Below, in pieces: positions 32,360 to 43,252 of a stretch of 64,000 nucleotides of DNA. The number at the start of each line of letters is the position of its first letter. Position 1 is the stretch's first letter. Source of the DNA: Cylindrotheca closterium (lineage: Eukaryota > Bacillariophyta > Bacillariophyceae > Bacillariales > Bacillariaceae); the NCBI GenBank assembly GCA_933822405.4, contig CAKOGP040000446.1, positions 244,737 through 308,736 on the forward strand. Reading direction: 5' to 3'. The notes under the pieces were generated by a model. The model ran no database searches. It saw only the letters and a program-made list of their open reading frames with translations, and was not told the origin of the DNA. The position numbers and the translations under genes were made by a program.

Positions 32360-34557
32360 CTACAAGACCAGCAACGCAATCGCTGCTGCAAAAGAAGCAT
32401 AAGCGTACGACATAAACGTAGAGCTCGTTGATGTTGCGGTAGTAGTAGGACCAGTGGGATTAGAAGTGGGCACCATGGGAGCTTCGTTAGGCTCGCCCGC
32501 CAATACTGGCATCGTAGACGGACTGGCAGTTGGGCATGGGATATAGACATCAGTGGCGCTTCCGTTGAGAATGCCATCAATGCCATGTACCACACCGAAA
32601 TTTCCAATAATTTCCAATTGAACGATTGGAATTCCATTTACGATTGCATTTCCTGTTGTGCTATTGTACCGTATCGCAACCATGCTTCCTCCAAACGTTT
32701 CCGCATCAACACAGCCAGAAGCCATCACTTCGGCTGAAAACACTTCTTTGAATATAATCATATGATGGTACAGCACACTGAATCATCCCATGACGGAACA
32801 AATGGGTGAGGTTGGTGAACATTTTTCACAAAAGATTCAATCACGAGCAGCAGCTGTTATTGGGCTTACTTTTCGGAAAGTTCCGAGAGAGACATATCAT
32901 CCAAAGTTTCTTGAATCGCAGCAAATGCGGAGTCAGTGGGGGCGAAAAATGTGACAGGAGAGTATTCGGATATTATCTCATCCGTTCTCGTCTGAAGAAC
33001 GATATCCAAAAAGGTAGTGTAGTCTCCGGCTTCGGCTATGGGAGAAAAATCAGCACATGGGGTATAGTCTGTAACACCCTGTATCAGAACCCCATCAATC
33101 CCATGCAAAACTCCATAGTTTCCGACTATGTCAGCTTTGATGATTGGAATGCCGTTAATAGTAGTTGTATTGGTGGAATTGTTGTAGCGGACATCAACGG
33201 TCATTCCTCCCGTCGTCACCGTCTCGTAGCATCCAACCCGCGCAATGAAATCAAAAAAGATACTATCAATGGAAATTATGTGCTGCTCAATGAGCTCTTC
33301 GTCAATGATCCCGGCAGGGTTAGTAACTTGAAAGGCTGCAAAGGCGTCGTCTGTTGGCCCAAAAATTGCTTCGAATCAAGGGACAAAAATAAACGTGAGT
33401 ACAAAGGAGCTGGCATAATTCCAACTCTTTCAAATCCAATTGTGGGCACTTACTAACCGGAGCAAATTGACCGATGAAGTCAACCATTCTGGTTTGAGTG
33501 ATAACATTCAGAAGCGTCTCATAGTTGCCAGCCTCCACAATTGGAGAGAAGTCGGTACACGGACTGTAGTCAGTACTATCAAGTAGAACGCCATCAATTC
33601 CATGAAAGGTACCATACTCTCCAGTGATACCCAAATCAACGATTTGAATTCCATTGATTGACGTTGTGTTTGTAGTATTGTCGAAGCGGATAGCAAGTCG
33701 GAGGCCTCCAACCGCTTCGGCGTCGACACATCCAGATGAAACTATTTCCGCTGAGGAGATGTCTCGGTTAATGACAATATGATCGGCAATAATGTCTGAC
33801 ACATTCGTATCGCCTCCTTGTATGCTAGCAAATGCCGAATTTGTTGGTCCGAAGATGGCTGCGTTAATGAAAAGAAGACAAAGAAAGGATGACTTTTGAG
33901 CACATTTGAAAGAATGAATGAATCAGATTGTTGCAATCAGCATTGACAGAACTCACTAACAGGGGGATTGACAGCAATAATGAAGTCAGTATTGGTTTCG
34001 ACAACAGCGCCAAGAAGAGCGCTGTATTGGCCAGACTCTGCGATGGGCGAAAAGTCGGGTGTTGCAGGGCAGTCTAAGAATTCAATTGCTCCTGGGAGAA
34101 GCACCGTTTCAATGCCATGAAAAACTCCATAGTCCCCTATAATATCAGATATTGTAACATCAACGCCGTCAACGTCCACTGCGCCAGTCAAAGGATCCCT
34201 GTAAATGGATATATTCCGACCTCCAGCAGTCGTTGCCACGATGCACCCTTCTTTTACAAGGACATCAGTGGTGATGGTCGAATTGAGGATAACATGTCCA
34301 AGGAGGATATTGACAAGTTCCTGATCCGGTATTCCAGTTATCTGGTTAGAGATGACACTGAATGCAAAATTGGATGGGCCGAATATTGTAACGGGGACGT
34401 TGGAAGATATCGCCTCGTCAGTTCCTGTCTTGATTACTGAATCTAGGAGAGTCGAGTAATTGCCAGCATTTTGAATGGGCGAGAAATCAGCTTCAAAGGG
34501 TTGTTCGTCTGCATTTGCAAGAGCGATAGAGAAGAAAAGAAGAACTTGAAGTCTCAT
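32360..34557 (-). CDS. Secreted FAS1 protein E, four FAS1 domains
   Basis: Exons 34557-33957, 33858-33454, 33368-32870, 32777-32360; 640 aa. Signal peptide MRLQVLLFFSIALANA, then four FAS1 domains opening DFSPIQNAGNYSTLL, DFSPIAESGQYSALL, DFSPIVEAGNYETLL and DFSPIAEAGDYTTFL. Motifs TIFGP(S/T)xxAF, SGC(V)D and FHGIDGVL are present. The C-terminus has a long Thr/Ser/Pro stalk (NPTGPTTTATSTSSTF) and a hydrophobic tail (SFAAAIALLVL). The last domain ends without the MVNDAxV strand typical of terminal domains in the other genes, so its terminal domain is of the internal type. First gene of the minus-strand half of the cluster. Confidence 0.86.
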
Positions 34558-34781
34558 CTGTCAATAATCATTCTGATTCTTTCAAAGAGAAACATTTGCT
34601 GATGTGACCGTGAGTAGATCTATCGGCAGTTGAAACAAAATCTTATACATCACATCGCGCACCGATATTTTTCACTGTACAGCAGGTAAATTGATGTGAA
34701 TAACGATATTCAATAATTTCGTATACGAAGAAAACATTAATAATATTCTAGTATTGTATTATTCTAATATCTTGCTCTGGA

Positions 34782-37700
34782 CTATAGAGCAATCAGTACA
34801 ATGATACAGCAAAAGACAAAAATCAATTTCGATGCAAAGGCAGCCGACGTGGTGACTGGAGGAGATTCAGTTGATGCTGCTACAGTAGGAGCCATGGTAG
34901 ACTCCGCTGGGCAGTCGTCAAACAATTCAGGGAAAATGACCTTGTCGATTCCATGGATAACAGCCCCGTCTCCATCTAACCTTGCAATGACCTTTGCGTT
35001 ATTGACCATCACAGTACCCTCAGTATCACTATCACTCTGTTCTGCCACGTACATGGCTCGAATCTTGGTTCCTGCCAAAGTGTCAAGGACAACACATCCT
35101 TGGGCCTTGATTTGTTCGCTTGTGTACGTTCCTACTACTACGTGGCCTTTCAGAATCTGCTTGCAAAGAGATGAATGAGTCCATTGTGGTTCCTTGATTC
35201 GGAAAGATTGAGGAGGGTACCGAAAGAGCACTTACTTCGAGGTTTTCCTCTGCAGTCCCAGGTTCGCCAATTGCTGCAAATGCGAAGTCGTCAGGGCCAA
35301 AGATGGTCGCACTGGTTTCACCCGCAGCCAACACAGCAGTGAAAAGTGGTCTTTGGAACTCTGTTACAAGTTCTTCAAGGGTATCGAAAGTAGGTCCTTC
35401 AGGCGTGGAGAAGAAATCATCATCTTCAAAAGCACAAGGAAAGTATTCACCATCGATACCGAGAACGCCATCAATTCCATGCATTACCCCATATTCACCG
35501 AATACATCAGCATTCACAACAGGAATACCATTAACTGTCATATTGCCAGTAGTTTCATTATAACTGATACTGATTTCCAAAACACCAAAGGAAAATAGGT
35601 CAACGCAGCCTTGTGACTTTACATATTCCACTGTTACGTCAGATGGATACGCAAGGATATGGTTGTCCAATCTTTCAAAATGGGTATGTTAGACGCGCCA
35701 TTCAAGATCACAATTTTTTAATTGAAAAACAAAACCGAACGTAGAAACTTACGCCAAGACTAGCTCGTCCTCTGTCAATGTAGCAATTGCATCCCCGGCC
35801 AACGAGAAAGCGCTATCGGTCGGCCCAAAAAAGGTGAGTGGTGATTGAATCGAAATGAACTCATTTTTTTTGGTCTCGTTGAGTACATTCAGAAAAGTGG
35901 CATAGTTGCCGGCTTGCCTGATAGGTGAAAAGTCAGTACACGGAGTGTATGGCGTGACACCTTCAATGAGAATGCCATCAATACCATACAACACACCAAA
36001 GTTTCCAGTAATGTTAAATTCAACAATGGGGATACCATTGACAGTTCCTACGCCGGTCTCGCTATCGTATCTGATGTCAACGTTCATTCCTCCAGCCGTT
36101 TGTACATCTACACAGCCCGACAGAAACGCGTCATCAGAGTAGATGACGTGGTTGATAATGATTTCAAATGTGGACAATGGAGAGTCCAGTGCGGCAAATG
36201 CTTCGTCAATTGGTGCGAATAGAGTCACGGGCCGGAGTTGAGTTATGGTATCGACCTCTCCAGTCTCATTTAGAGCGGAAAGGAACAAAGTGTACTTGCC
36301 GCTTTCGATAGCAGATGAAAAGTCGACGCAAGGAGAATATGGCGTTTCGCCCTCAAGGAGAATACCTTCAATCCCATGCAGCACGCCATAGTTCCCTTGA
36401 ATGTCAAATTCAACTATAGGAATGCCGTTTATCGTTGCGGACTCAGTTTCGCTGTCATACCGGATGTCTACTCTCATCCCTCCCTCCATGACCCGATCAA
36501 TGCATCCTGTAAGTGTTAGCCGCTCTGAAATGATATTGTCAAACAGGATCACATGGTTGTCAAGTACGGCTTTGAGACCGTCGGCAGATAGCGAGTTGAT
36601 AGTCTCTTGAGCCGCAGCAAATGCTGTGTCTGTCGGCCCGAATATGGCTATTCGATTGCAACCATAGATACTGTCAGTTTGAATTGTGACAAGAAAATTA
36701 TAAAGACTGCAGATTTCGTGCCAAATACTTACTGACTGGGGCAGCACCTGCAATCATCTCTGTAAAATTTGTCTGTTCCAATGCGCCAAGAAGCGTGTTG
36801 TAGTTCCCATTTCTAGTCACATCAGAAAAGTCAAAACAGCTGGTGAACTGAGAAGATCCATCCATAAGTACCCCATCAATACCGTGCATGATTCCAAAGT
36901 TGCCCTCAATGTCGATATCATTGTTTAGTGGAATGCCATTGATAGAAAAGGCACTTGTTAATGCATCGTAGCGGAAGGCAACTCGGAGTCCCCCGAGAGT
37001 ACTTGTTTCCACACATTCTCTATTGATCAGATCATAGGAATACAGTCCATATGAAGCAATCAAATGATTTTGCAAAATCTCCTCCAGCTCGCCATCCGCA
37101 ATATTTGCAGCAGCAAACGCCTCGTCCGTCGGCGCAATAATGACTGTGCGGTTCCGAGAAAAGATTTAGTTTGAGAGGAAAGAACTAGACAAAATTCATA
37201 TACTCAGTCGCTCTCACTTTCACTTACTAGCATCGTATTGGCCGAGAAGAGATGTCAAATCCGTTTGGTTGAGAGCACTAATAAAAGTGTCGTATCGACC
37301 AAGACGCGTAATGGGCGTAAAGTCGGCTGGTGGACTTGGTTCCGGACAATCCACAAGGGAATGCTGCCCTGGAATGATCACGCTCTCAATGCCATGAAGC
37401 ACTCCAAATTCTCCGATCACGTCTTGATCCACAATTGGAATACCATCCACGTCCATGGAACCACTCGAGGGATCGAGGAAAATGGAAACCTCTGTCCCTC
37501 CAGCAGTCGTGGCAATGACACATCCTCCGGCCTCTTCCAAATTTTGTTTTGTATAGTTTAGACCAAGCACCACATGGTCTAGAAGGATTTGGATAAGTTC
37601 CTCATCGCTGAGGTCATCGATCAGCGGTGATGCGAAAGCAAAAGCTTCATCGGTCGGACCAAGGATCGTCACAGGTAAGTTCTGAAAGATCACGGAGTCG

Positions 37701-37831
37701 CTCCCTGATGCGTTGAGCGCTTGAAGCAAGGTTGTATAAGCTCCATTTTGGACTATCGAGGAGAAATCAGTGGCATCTTGTGCAGTGACGACTCCAAGTA
37801 TGGTAGCAAGTATGGCAACGGGGAGCTTCAT
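34782..37831 (-). CDS. Secreted FAS1 protein F, six FAS1 domains
   Basis: Exons 37831-37228, 37143-36733, 36647-35753, 35671-35236, 35156-34782; 906 aa, with H one of the two largest here. Signal peptide MKLPVAILATILGVVTAQ. Six FAS1 domains opening DFSSIVQNGAYTTLL, DFTPITRLGRYDTFI, DFSDVTRNGNYNTLL, DFSSAIESGKYTLFL, DFSPIRQAGNYATFL and an atypical last one after FEDDDFFSTPEGPTFD. The last domain carries GHVVVGTYTSEQIKAQGCVV and GTVMVNNAKVIARLDG without an RRLAGHEM insert. Tail: SAAFASKLIFVFCCIIVLIAL. Several domains use FFGP/FAP rather than FGP. Likely GPI-type surface adhesion protein; function inferred. Confidence 0.86.
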
Positions 37832-37925
37832 GTTGTTATAATATTGTCCTCAATAATAATTTAACTCAGCCAGGCGAAAAAATTAAATGACGGCTGTTAA
37901 AAATCGCGAGGATCTGAGAATGAAT

Positions 37926-38296
37926 CTAACGTAGACGGAAGAAAGCGGTCGAACCAATGGACTCAATAGTGACTCCATGAACGACGGTAGGGCGACCGTC
38001 ATCTCAGTATTGCACCAGCAACCTAAGTCCGATCTACACATATCGAACTTGTGTGCAAGTATACTGACAGAAAGATAGAGTTATTTATATACTGTGCATG
38101 TAATAAATATGGATGAATATACCAGCGGTAGGCAAACGTATAGACGGAAGAAAGAGGTCGAACCAATGGACTCAATAGTGACTCCATGAACGACGGTAGG
38201 GCGACCGTCATCTCAGTATTGCACCAGCAACCTATGTCCGATCTACACATATCGAACTTGTGTGCAAGTATACTGACAGAAAGATAGAGTTATTTC
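37926..38296 (+). mobile_element. Two tandem LTR-like fragments
   Basis: 37926-38090 and 38138-38296 are direct copies (GTAGACGGAAGAAAG(C/A)GGTCGAACC ... GAGTTATTT) separated by 47 bp of unrelated AT-rich DNA. Blocks GACGGTAGGGCGACCGTC and TATCGAACTTGTGTGCAAGT match the LTR-like sequence at 6700-6946. No internal coding region survives. Confidence 0.6.
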
Positions 38297-39318
38297 ACAC
38301 CACAACCCACCAGAGTCACTCCAAGAAAACACCAAGCAGAAGAACCCGAAAAGAAGGCGCCAGTTGGCTATCTTCGATAGTCAAAATCGATCAGAGGAAT
38401 GAATCAATCGATCAATCAATCCAATCTATCTTATCACGACCCAACGAGCACAAGTATGCAGTGCTTGCGCGCGAACTAAAGTGAACTCACAAAAAACAAT
38501 GTCAAGCTCAGTATTGGGCTGGACTGTCACAGCCACTCACTCGAATAGTGACAAACGATGGTGAAATATATTGGTGCTCAACTACGGTAGCCTACGGTAG
38601 CCTACGGTAGCCTACGGCTGCTACTCCACGTCGTTTCTTTCCGTTTGTACATAGTACTAGTAGCGGCGCCTCCATTGAACACCCAACTTTGAACTTGGCT
38701 AATAGTAGTCTAGTAGTCAGCTAATTGCTGGAGCTGGAGCTGGAGCTGGAGCTGGACCGAGTTCTTTGGAGGAATATGATAGTGTGTTCGATTGGAGTAG
38801 GTACTGCAGTGGCACTTTTTTCTCTCGGAAATTGTAGTACCGGTAGGTACCGTACCATTACCACGCGTACACGATATTTCCGACGGTTTCTGTGTCCTGG
38901 GCGTGAGCAAGACCTCGGTTCGCCGATGGAAATGGCGGATGGGACCCACACGCGCGACAATAAAGCAGTGAAACTGACGTCGATGTTTCAGATGATCGTG
39001 CTGATAATAATAAAAAAGGAACGACAGGAACCCACACGCGACAATAAAGCAGTGGCTCTCTGAAAACGATGTTTCAGGTCATCCTCGAACGACTGGGACC
39101 TCCTCTACAAGCGACATTAAAGCACGTCGACGTTTCAGATCACACTTGCTAAAGCGAATGGAGGAACTAAACACTCGAAAATAAAGCAGTGACACTGACG
39201 CTATCGATATTGCAGCAGATCATCATCTTTGCGTTCTATGTTTCCCCTTATAGTTAGTTACATATGCTATCATCATCTTCGACACCTAGTTCCCTTTTCT
39301 CACATCATCGCCGATATC
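38297..39318. repeat. Repeat-rich intergenic region
   Basis: No gene. Contains a 10-bp minisatellite (CCTACGGTAG x3.5, about 38581-38617), a 6-bp microsatellite (CTGGAG x5, 38727-38756) and four degenerate tandem units (38945-39215). The latter share GCGACAATAAAGCAGTG and GATGTTTCAGATCATC cores, each with AATAAA or ATTAAA (38959, 39043, 39116, 39180). Confidence 0.7.
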
Positions 39319-40125
39319 TTAAACCCTGTAGAGTGGGATGGGGGAGTACGGGTCCTCCGCTTCGGCTGTCGGAAGAATCGGAACATGAATCGTCTCATCA
39401 TCATACATGCGGTATAGGTCCGCGGCAATCGGAAGATTAACTGGTATCTTTTCATATTCAATGGTATCGAATGACGTTTCGTCGTACAGATCATTCGTTT
39501 TGATCCCCACTCGATGCTCGTCACTGAAATGCGATATCATCATGTTATGCCGTTCCCCTTCCGTTAGCTGCTGTTGTGAGGAGTCCCCTGAATCTCCTTG
39601 TTTTGTACCCTTTATCTTCGTTCGTTTCATTTGATTACATAAGTTAGGCTGATTCTTGATGAATAATGAGTGGCGATAGCCTCCACGACATGGACCTTTG
39701 AGTACTCTCTCAAATCCCCATAGGTTCAGTTGTCGCAGAAACGACTTGTATTTGGTCTGATCGAAGAAGCGCGGCAACACCTGCTCCATGAACTCTTCTT
39801 TTTTATGGACTTTGAAAGTGTCTTGCGGGTGCACTGCCAGCCATGAAATGATGGATGCATTACCTTCTGTTTCCACTGTTTCCAGCATCTGATGCAATTT
39901 CCAAGGAAACTGGAGGGTGGAATCTCCAGATGGTGGAAGCGGTAGTGTACCGCTTGGAATCCATCCACCAAATGGTGGTGCTGGAAGCGATGGTGAATTG
40001 CTTGGAGGTCTCTCGTGGATGGATTCAGTTCTACCAGGAAGGAGTTTGGACTGGCTGTCAGAAGAGGGTGGATTCATTGGTTTTGCAGAAAATGCGAGAA
40101 AGATGGAGAAAGATGAAGAAGACAC
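39319..40125 (-). CDS. HSF-type DNA-binding transcription factor
   Basis: Intronless, 268 aa (Met at 40077 is an alternative start giving MNPPSSDSQSK). A heat-shock-factor DNA-binding domain spans about residues 70-175: FPWKLHQMLETVE, IISWLAVHPQDTFKVHKKEE, FMEQVLPRFFDQTKYKSFLR, QLNLWGFERVLKGPCRGGYR, HSLFIKNQPNLCNQMKR. The recognition helix segment KSFLRQLNLWGF is intact. A Gln/Ser-rich linker follows; no HR-A/B leucine-zipper trimerisation region is obvious, so it belongs to the short HSF-like group expanded in diatoms. Nuclear regulator; targets unknown. It interrupts the FAS1 cluster on the same strand. Confidence 0.9.
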   Translation of the reverse strand: MSSSSFSIFLAFSAKPMNPPSSDSQSKLLPGRTESIHERPPSNSPSLPAPPFGGWIPSGTLPLPPSGDSTLQFPWKLHQMLETVETEGNASIISWLAVHPQDTFKVHKKEEFMEQVLPRFFDQTKYKSFLRQLNLWGFERVLKGPCRGGYRHSLFIKNQPNLCNQMKRTKIKGTKQGDSGDSSQQQLTEGERHNMMISHFSDEHRVGIKTNDLYDETSFDTIEYEKIPVNLPIAADLYRMYDDETIHVPILPTAEAEDPYSPIPLYRV

Positions 40126-40551
40126 ACCACGTGCTTGTCCTACTTTTAGTGACGTGCGGATTGTCGAATGAGTAATTGTCCCGCATCATAATTCCGGGAG
40201 AACACGTCCTTAAACTGACGGACAAACCAAACATTTATTTGCGTAATTGATAAAATTCTCCCTATTTAATGAATGTACTCTTGAAAAGTGGAACAGGCGA
40301 ATGTAGACTGAAATTCCTTTCTGTTGAGAGTTCGAAACCTCCACGCATGATTTAGAAAATAGGTTTCCTTTTTACTTGAAGTGAAGAAGTAGAGACGCAC
40401 GTGTATCTTGGATCGGCACCAATGGCATTCTACATACTTAGGTACCGTTGATCGGCAACATTCAAAAGACTGGGCAGGAGAACCGCGATCGAAAATTGCA
40501 GTGAATGAGTCAGTCAGGAGCATCCAACAGAACCCGAATTAAGTAATTATG
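40126..40551. other. Intergenic
   Basis: About 425 bp between the HSF-type gene start and the 3' end of FAS1 gene G. No gene or repeat recognised. Confidence 0.5.
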
Positions 40552-42952
40552 TTATCTCTGTGATAAAAGAGCAACCAAAGCAAGGATGTGGATGGCGGTA
40601 ATGCTCAGACCACTTGAAAAGGCACCCGACTCGGCTGGAGCCACAGTGGGAGCTGCCGGGGTTGCTTGTTGGGTTGGAGGAGGAGCCACAGGAGGCATTG
40701 ATGGCGGCATATTCACGGGGCATTCGCTAAAAGAGCCAGGAAGAATCACTTTGTCGATTCCATGGAAAATATTCGCATTGTCCCCATTCGATTGGTCGGC
40801 AAGAATCACCTTGGCATCATTCACCATAACCACTCCCATGTTGGCGCCACCGTGACCTGCTAGGCGACGTCTTCTCATGCCGCCGCTGTGACCAGGTCCA
40901 TCTTCCACCCAAATGACACGAACTCTGGTTCCAGCAAACGTCTCCAAAACGACACACCCAGCTTTTTTTACTTCTTCAGCTGTGTGGACACCGGCGACAA
41001 TGTGTCCAAGCACCAAATCCATCTCGTTCTGTCTAGAACCGACCCCATCAAAGGGATAGATGTCTAGTGAGAAGAGAGCGTCATTGCGAGGACCAAAAAC
41101 AGTTATTGGTTCGTCATCTGCTGCTGCGTTGATATCAATCTCAAAGAAGTTCGACAGAAATTCAATTTCGCTATATGGACTGCATGGAGCGTATTCCCCA
41201 TCAATGCCTATTACGCCATCAATACCATGTAAGATCCCAAAGTTGCCAGTGATATTGGTCTGCACAACAGCGATTCCATTGACGGTGATCTGTCCAGTTA
41301 CAATGTCGAAATTGATACTGACTGGATACCCTCCGACTGTTTCAGCTTCAATGCACTCTTCAGCTACTACAGAAGCTGAATCAATAATGGTACCGTTGAT
41401 GACATGATTCGCAAGTGCTACTTGTATGGCTACAAAAGAGTTTGTTGGAACATCAGTGGGAATTTGCGTAAAGTGTCAGCATAATTGGTAGCATACTTGG
41501 CACAATATCCAGACACATACCTGCTGCCATTTCTTCGTCACTTAGTCCAGAGACAACACTTTGGGCCCTTGCAAACGCAGCATCTGTTGGAGCCAAAATT
41601 GCTGAAGGTTAATCGATTCAAAGGACAATGTGAGGCATTACGGGAGTCCATCTCGACTATAAAATACACATCAGAAGTATGGCTTACTGTTGGGCCTCTT
41701 CATACTAATGTCATCAGACAAGGTCGTCTGGTCCACCAAGTCGAGAAAGGTGCTGTACTCCCCAGTTTCAACTACGGGAGAAAAGTCAAGAGGTTCCTGG
41801 GCACAAGGAACGTACTGGGCTTCAACAAGAGTTCCTTCGATTCCATGAAGGACAAAGTACTCTCCACGAATGTCAATTTCCGTAGCACTGATTGGGACAC
41901 CATTCACTGATGCTGCGCCTGATGATTCGTCGAATCGAATGGCTAACGTCGTACCGGCAAGTGTATTCTTTTCGACGCAGCCAAACGCAATGACTTCTTC
42001 GGTCAAGATTTCCCCAAACACCATGTGATCGCGAACAACCTTCAGCGGGGATGAATGGTACGTGTATTATAGTTAGAGTAGATCAAGACAACTCGAAGAA
42101 CGATTTCAAAACATCCGTCGTACTTGATCCAGTTGGTCCTCAGTCAGTGAATCCAGTTGACCCTGGGCAGCGGTAAATGCAGCATTTGTTGGCCCGAAGA
42201 TTGCTTCAGTTGAAGGTGTCTGTTAGTATCTAGGATCATGCTGGGTCTTCGTTCTGTAGTCAGAACATTGGTAAACTTACTGGTATTCTCTGTATTCATT
42301 GTGATTGTGAAATGATTGTGTGTTTGCTCGATGAGTCCAAGAAGAGTCGAAAAGTCCTCTTTATCAGAAATAGCTGAAAGATCTGAAAAGCTGGGGCAGC
42401 CCAAGAATCCGTGTTGATCAGCGATTATCACATCCTCAATGCCATGGAGAACACCGTAGTCTCCAGCGACGTCAGGATCCACGATGAGATCGTTGTCTAC
42501 ATCCATTTCAAAAGTTATTGGATCCCGGAAAAGGGAAACTTCAAGGCCTCCGATAGTCTTGACAACCATGCAACCTTCTTTTCTCAATACATCACTTGTG
42601 ATGGTTGCGTTCGGAACAATGTGATTCAACACAATCTTCCAGCAAAAAGATGGAAGTGATGAGCAATTGGTAGAAGCCAAGATAGATCTATTGGCTGCAA
42701 CACTTAACTCACTTGTTTGATTTCTTCAGTGCTCAAAGTGGCAATGACACCAGCCACCTCCCCGAACGCCTGGTCAGAGGGACCGATGATAGTGACAGGT
42801 GCATTCTCCGATATAATGGCATCGATACCAGTGAAGCCAATAGTGTCAAGAAGAGTTCCGTAGATGCCTTTTTGCCTTATGGGTGCAAAATCAGGTTGCG
42901 CGGAGGCAACAGCAATAGTAGTAGCAAGAAGGAGATAAATGGTTAGCTTCAT
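40552..42952 (-). CDS. Secreted FAS1 protein G, four FAS1 domains
   Basis: Exons 42952-42713, 42635-42281, 42203-42124, 42039-41688, 41601-41521, 41429-40552; 661 aa (adjacent Met at 42955). Signal peptide MKLTIYLLLATTIAVASAQ. Four FAS1 domains: after DFAPIRQKGIYGTLL, DLSAISDKEDFSTLL, DFSPVVETGEYSTFL and a divergent terminal domain (ITVFGPRNDALFSLD...). The terminal loop has one RRLAGH-type unit, GGMRRRRLAGHGGANMG, lacking EM. Stalk MPPSMPPVAPPPTQQATPAA then tail SITAIHILALVALL. Each internal domain has two introns: phase 1 before the first motif and another before the LxxH helix, so domains are separate exon pairs. Confidence 0.86.
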
Positions 42953-43252
42953 CATTATTATGATACACGATGCCATTCGGAAAAGTAACGTCGGGCCGTA
43001 ACATTGCATGCATAATTTTGCAAGTGTGATAAAATATAGGCTTGAAATGGCATCCGTTCATATAACGGCTGCGACACAATTTTTAAAATAAAAAAAACGT
43101 TATGGAGAGTGGGATCACAAACAAAAATAATTATTATTCGAATTCAATTGAATGAGTGTTTTGTAATTAAAAAAGTGCATCACATTGCAATAATCGGGTC
43201 GCATTAAAGGAGACAAGAGCAACCACCGACAAACATTTCCAACCCAAAGGTT
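42953..43252. other. Intergenic; duplication breakpoint
   Basis: Promoter of G and 3' flank of H. From 43103 (TGGAGAGTGGGATCACAAAC) onward the sequence matches 62869-64000; left of it the match ends. Confidence 0.7.
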
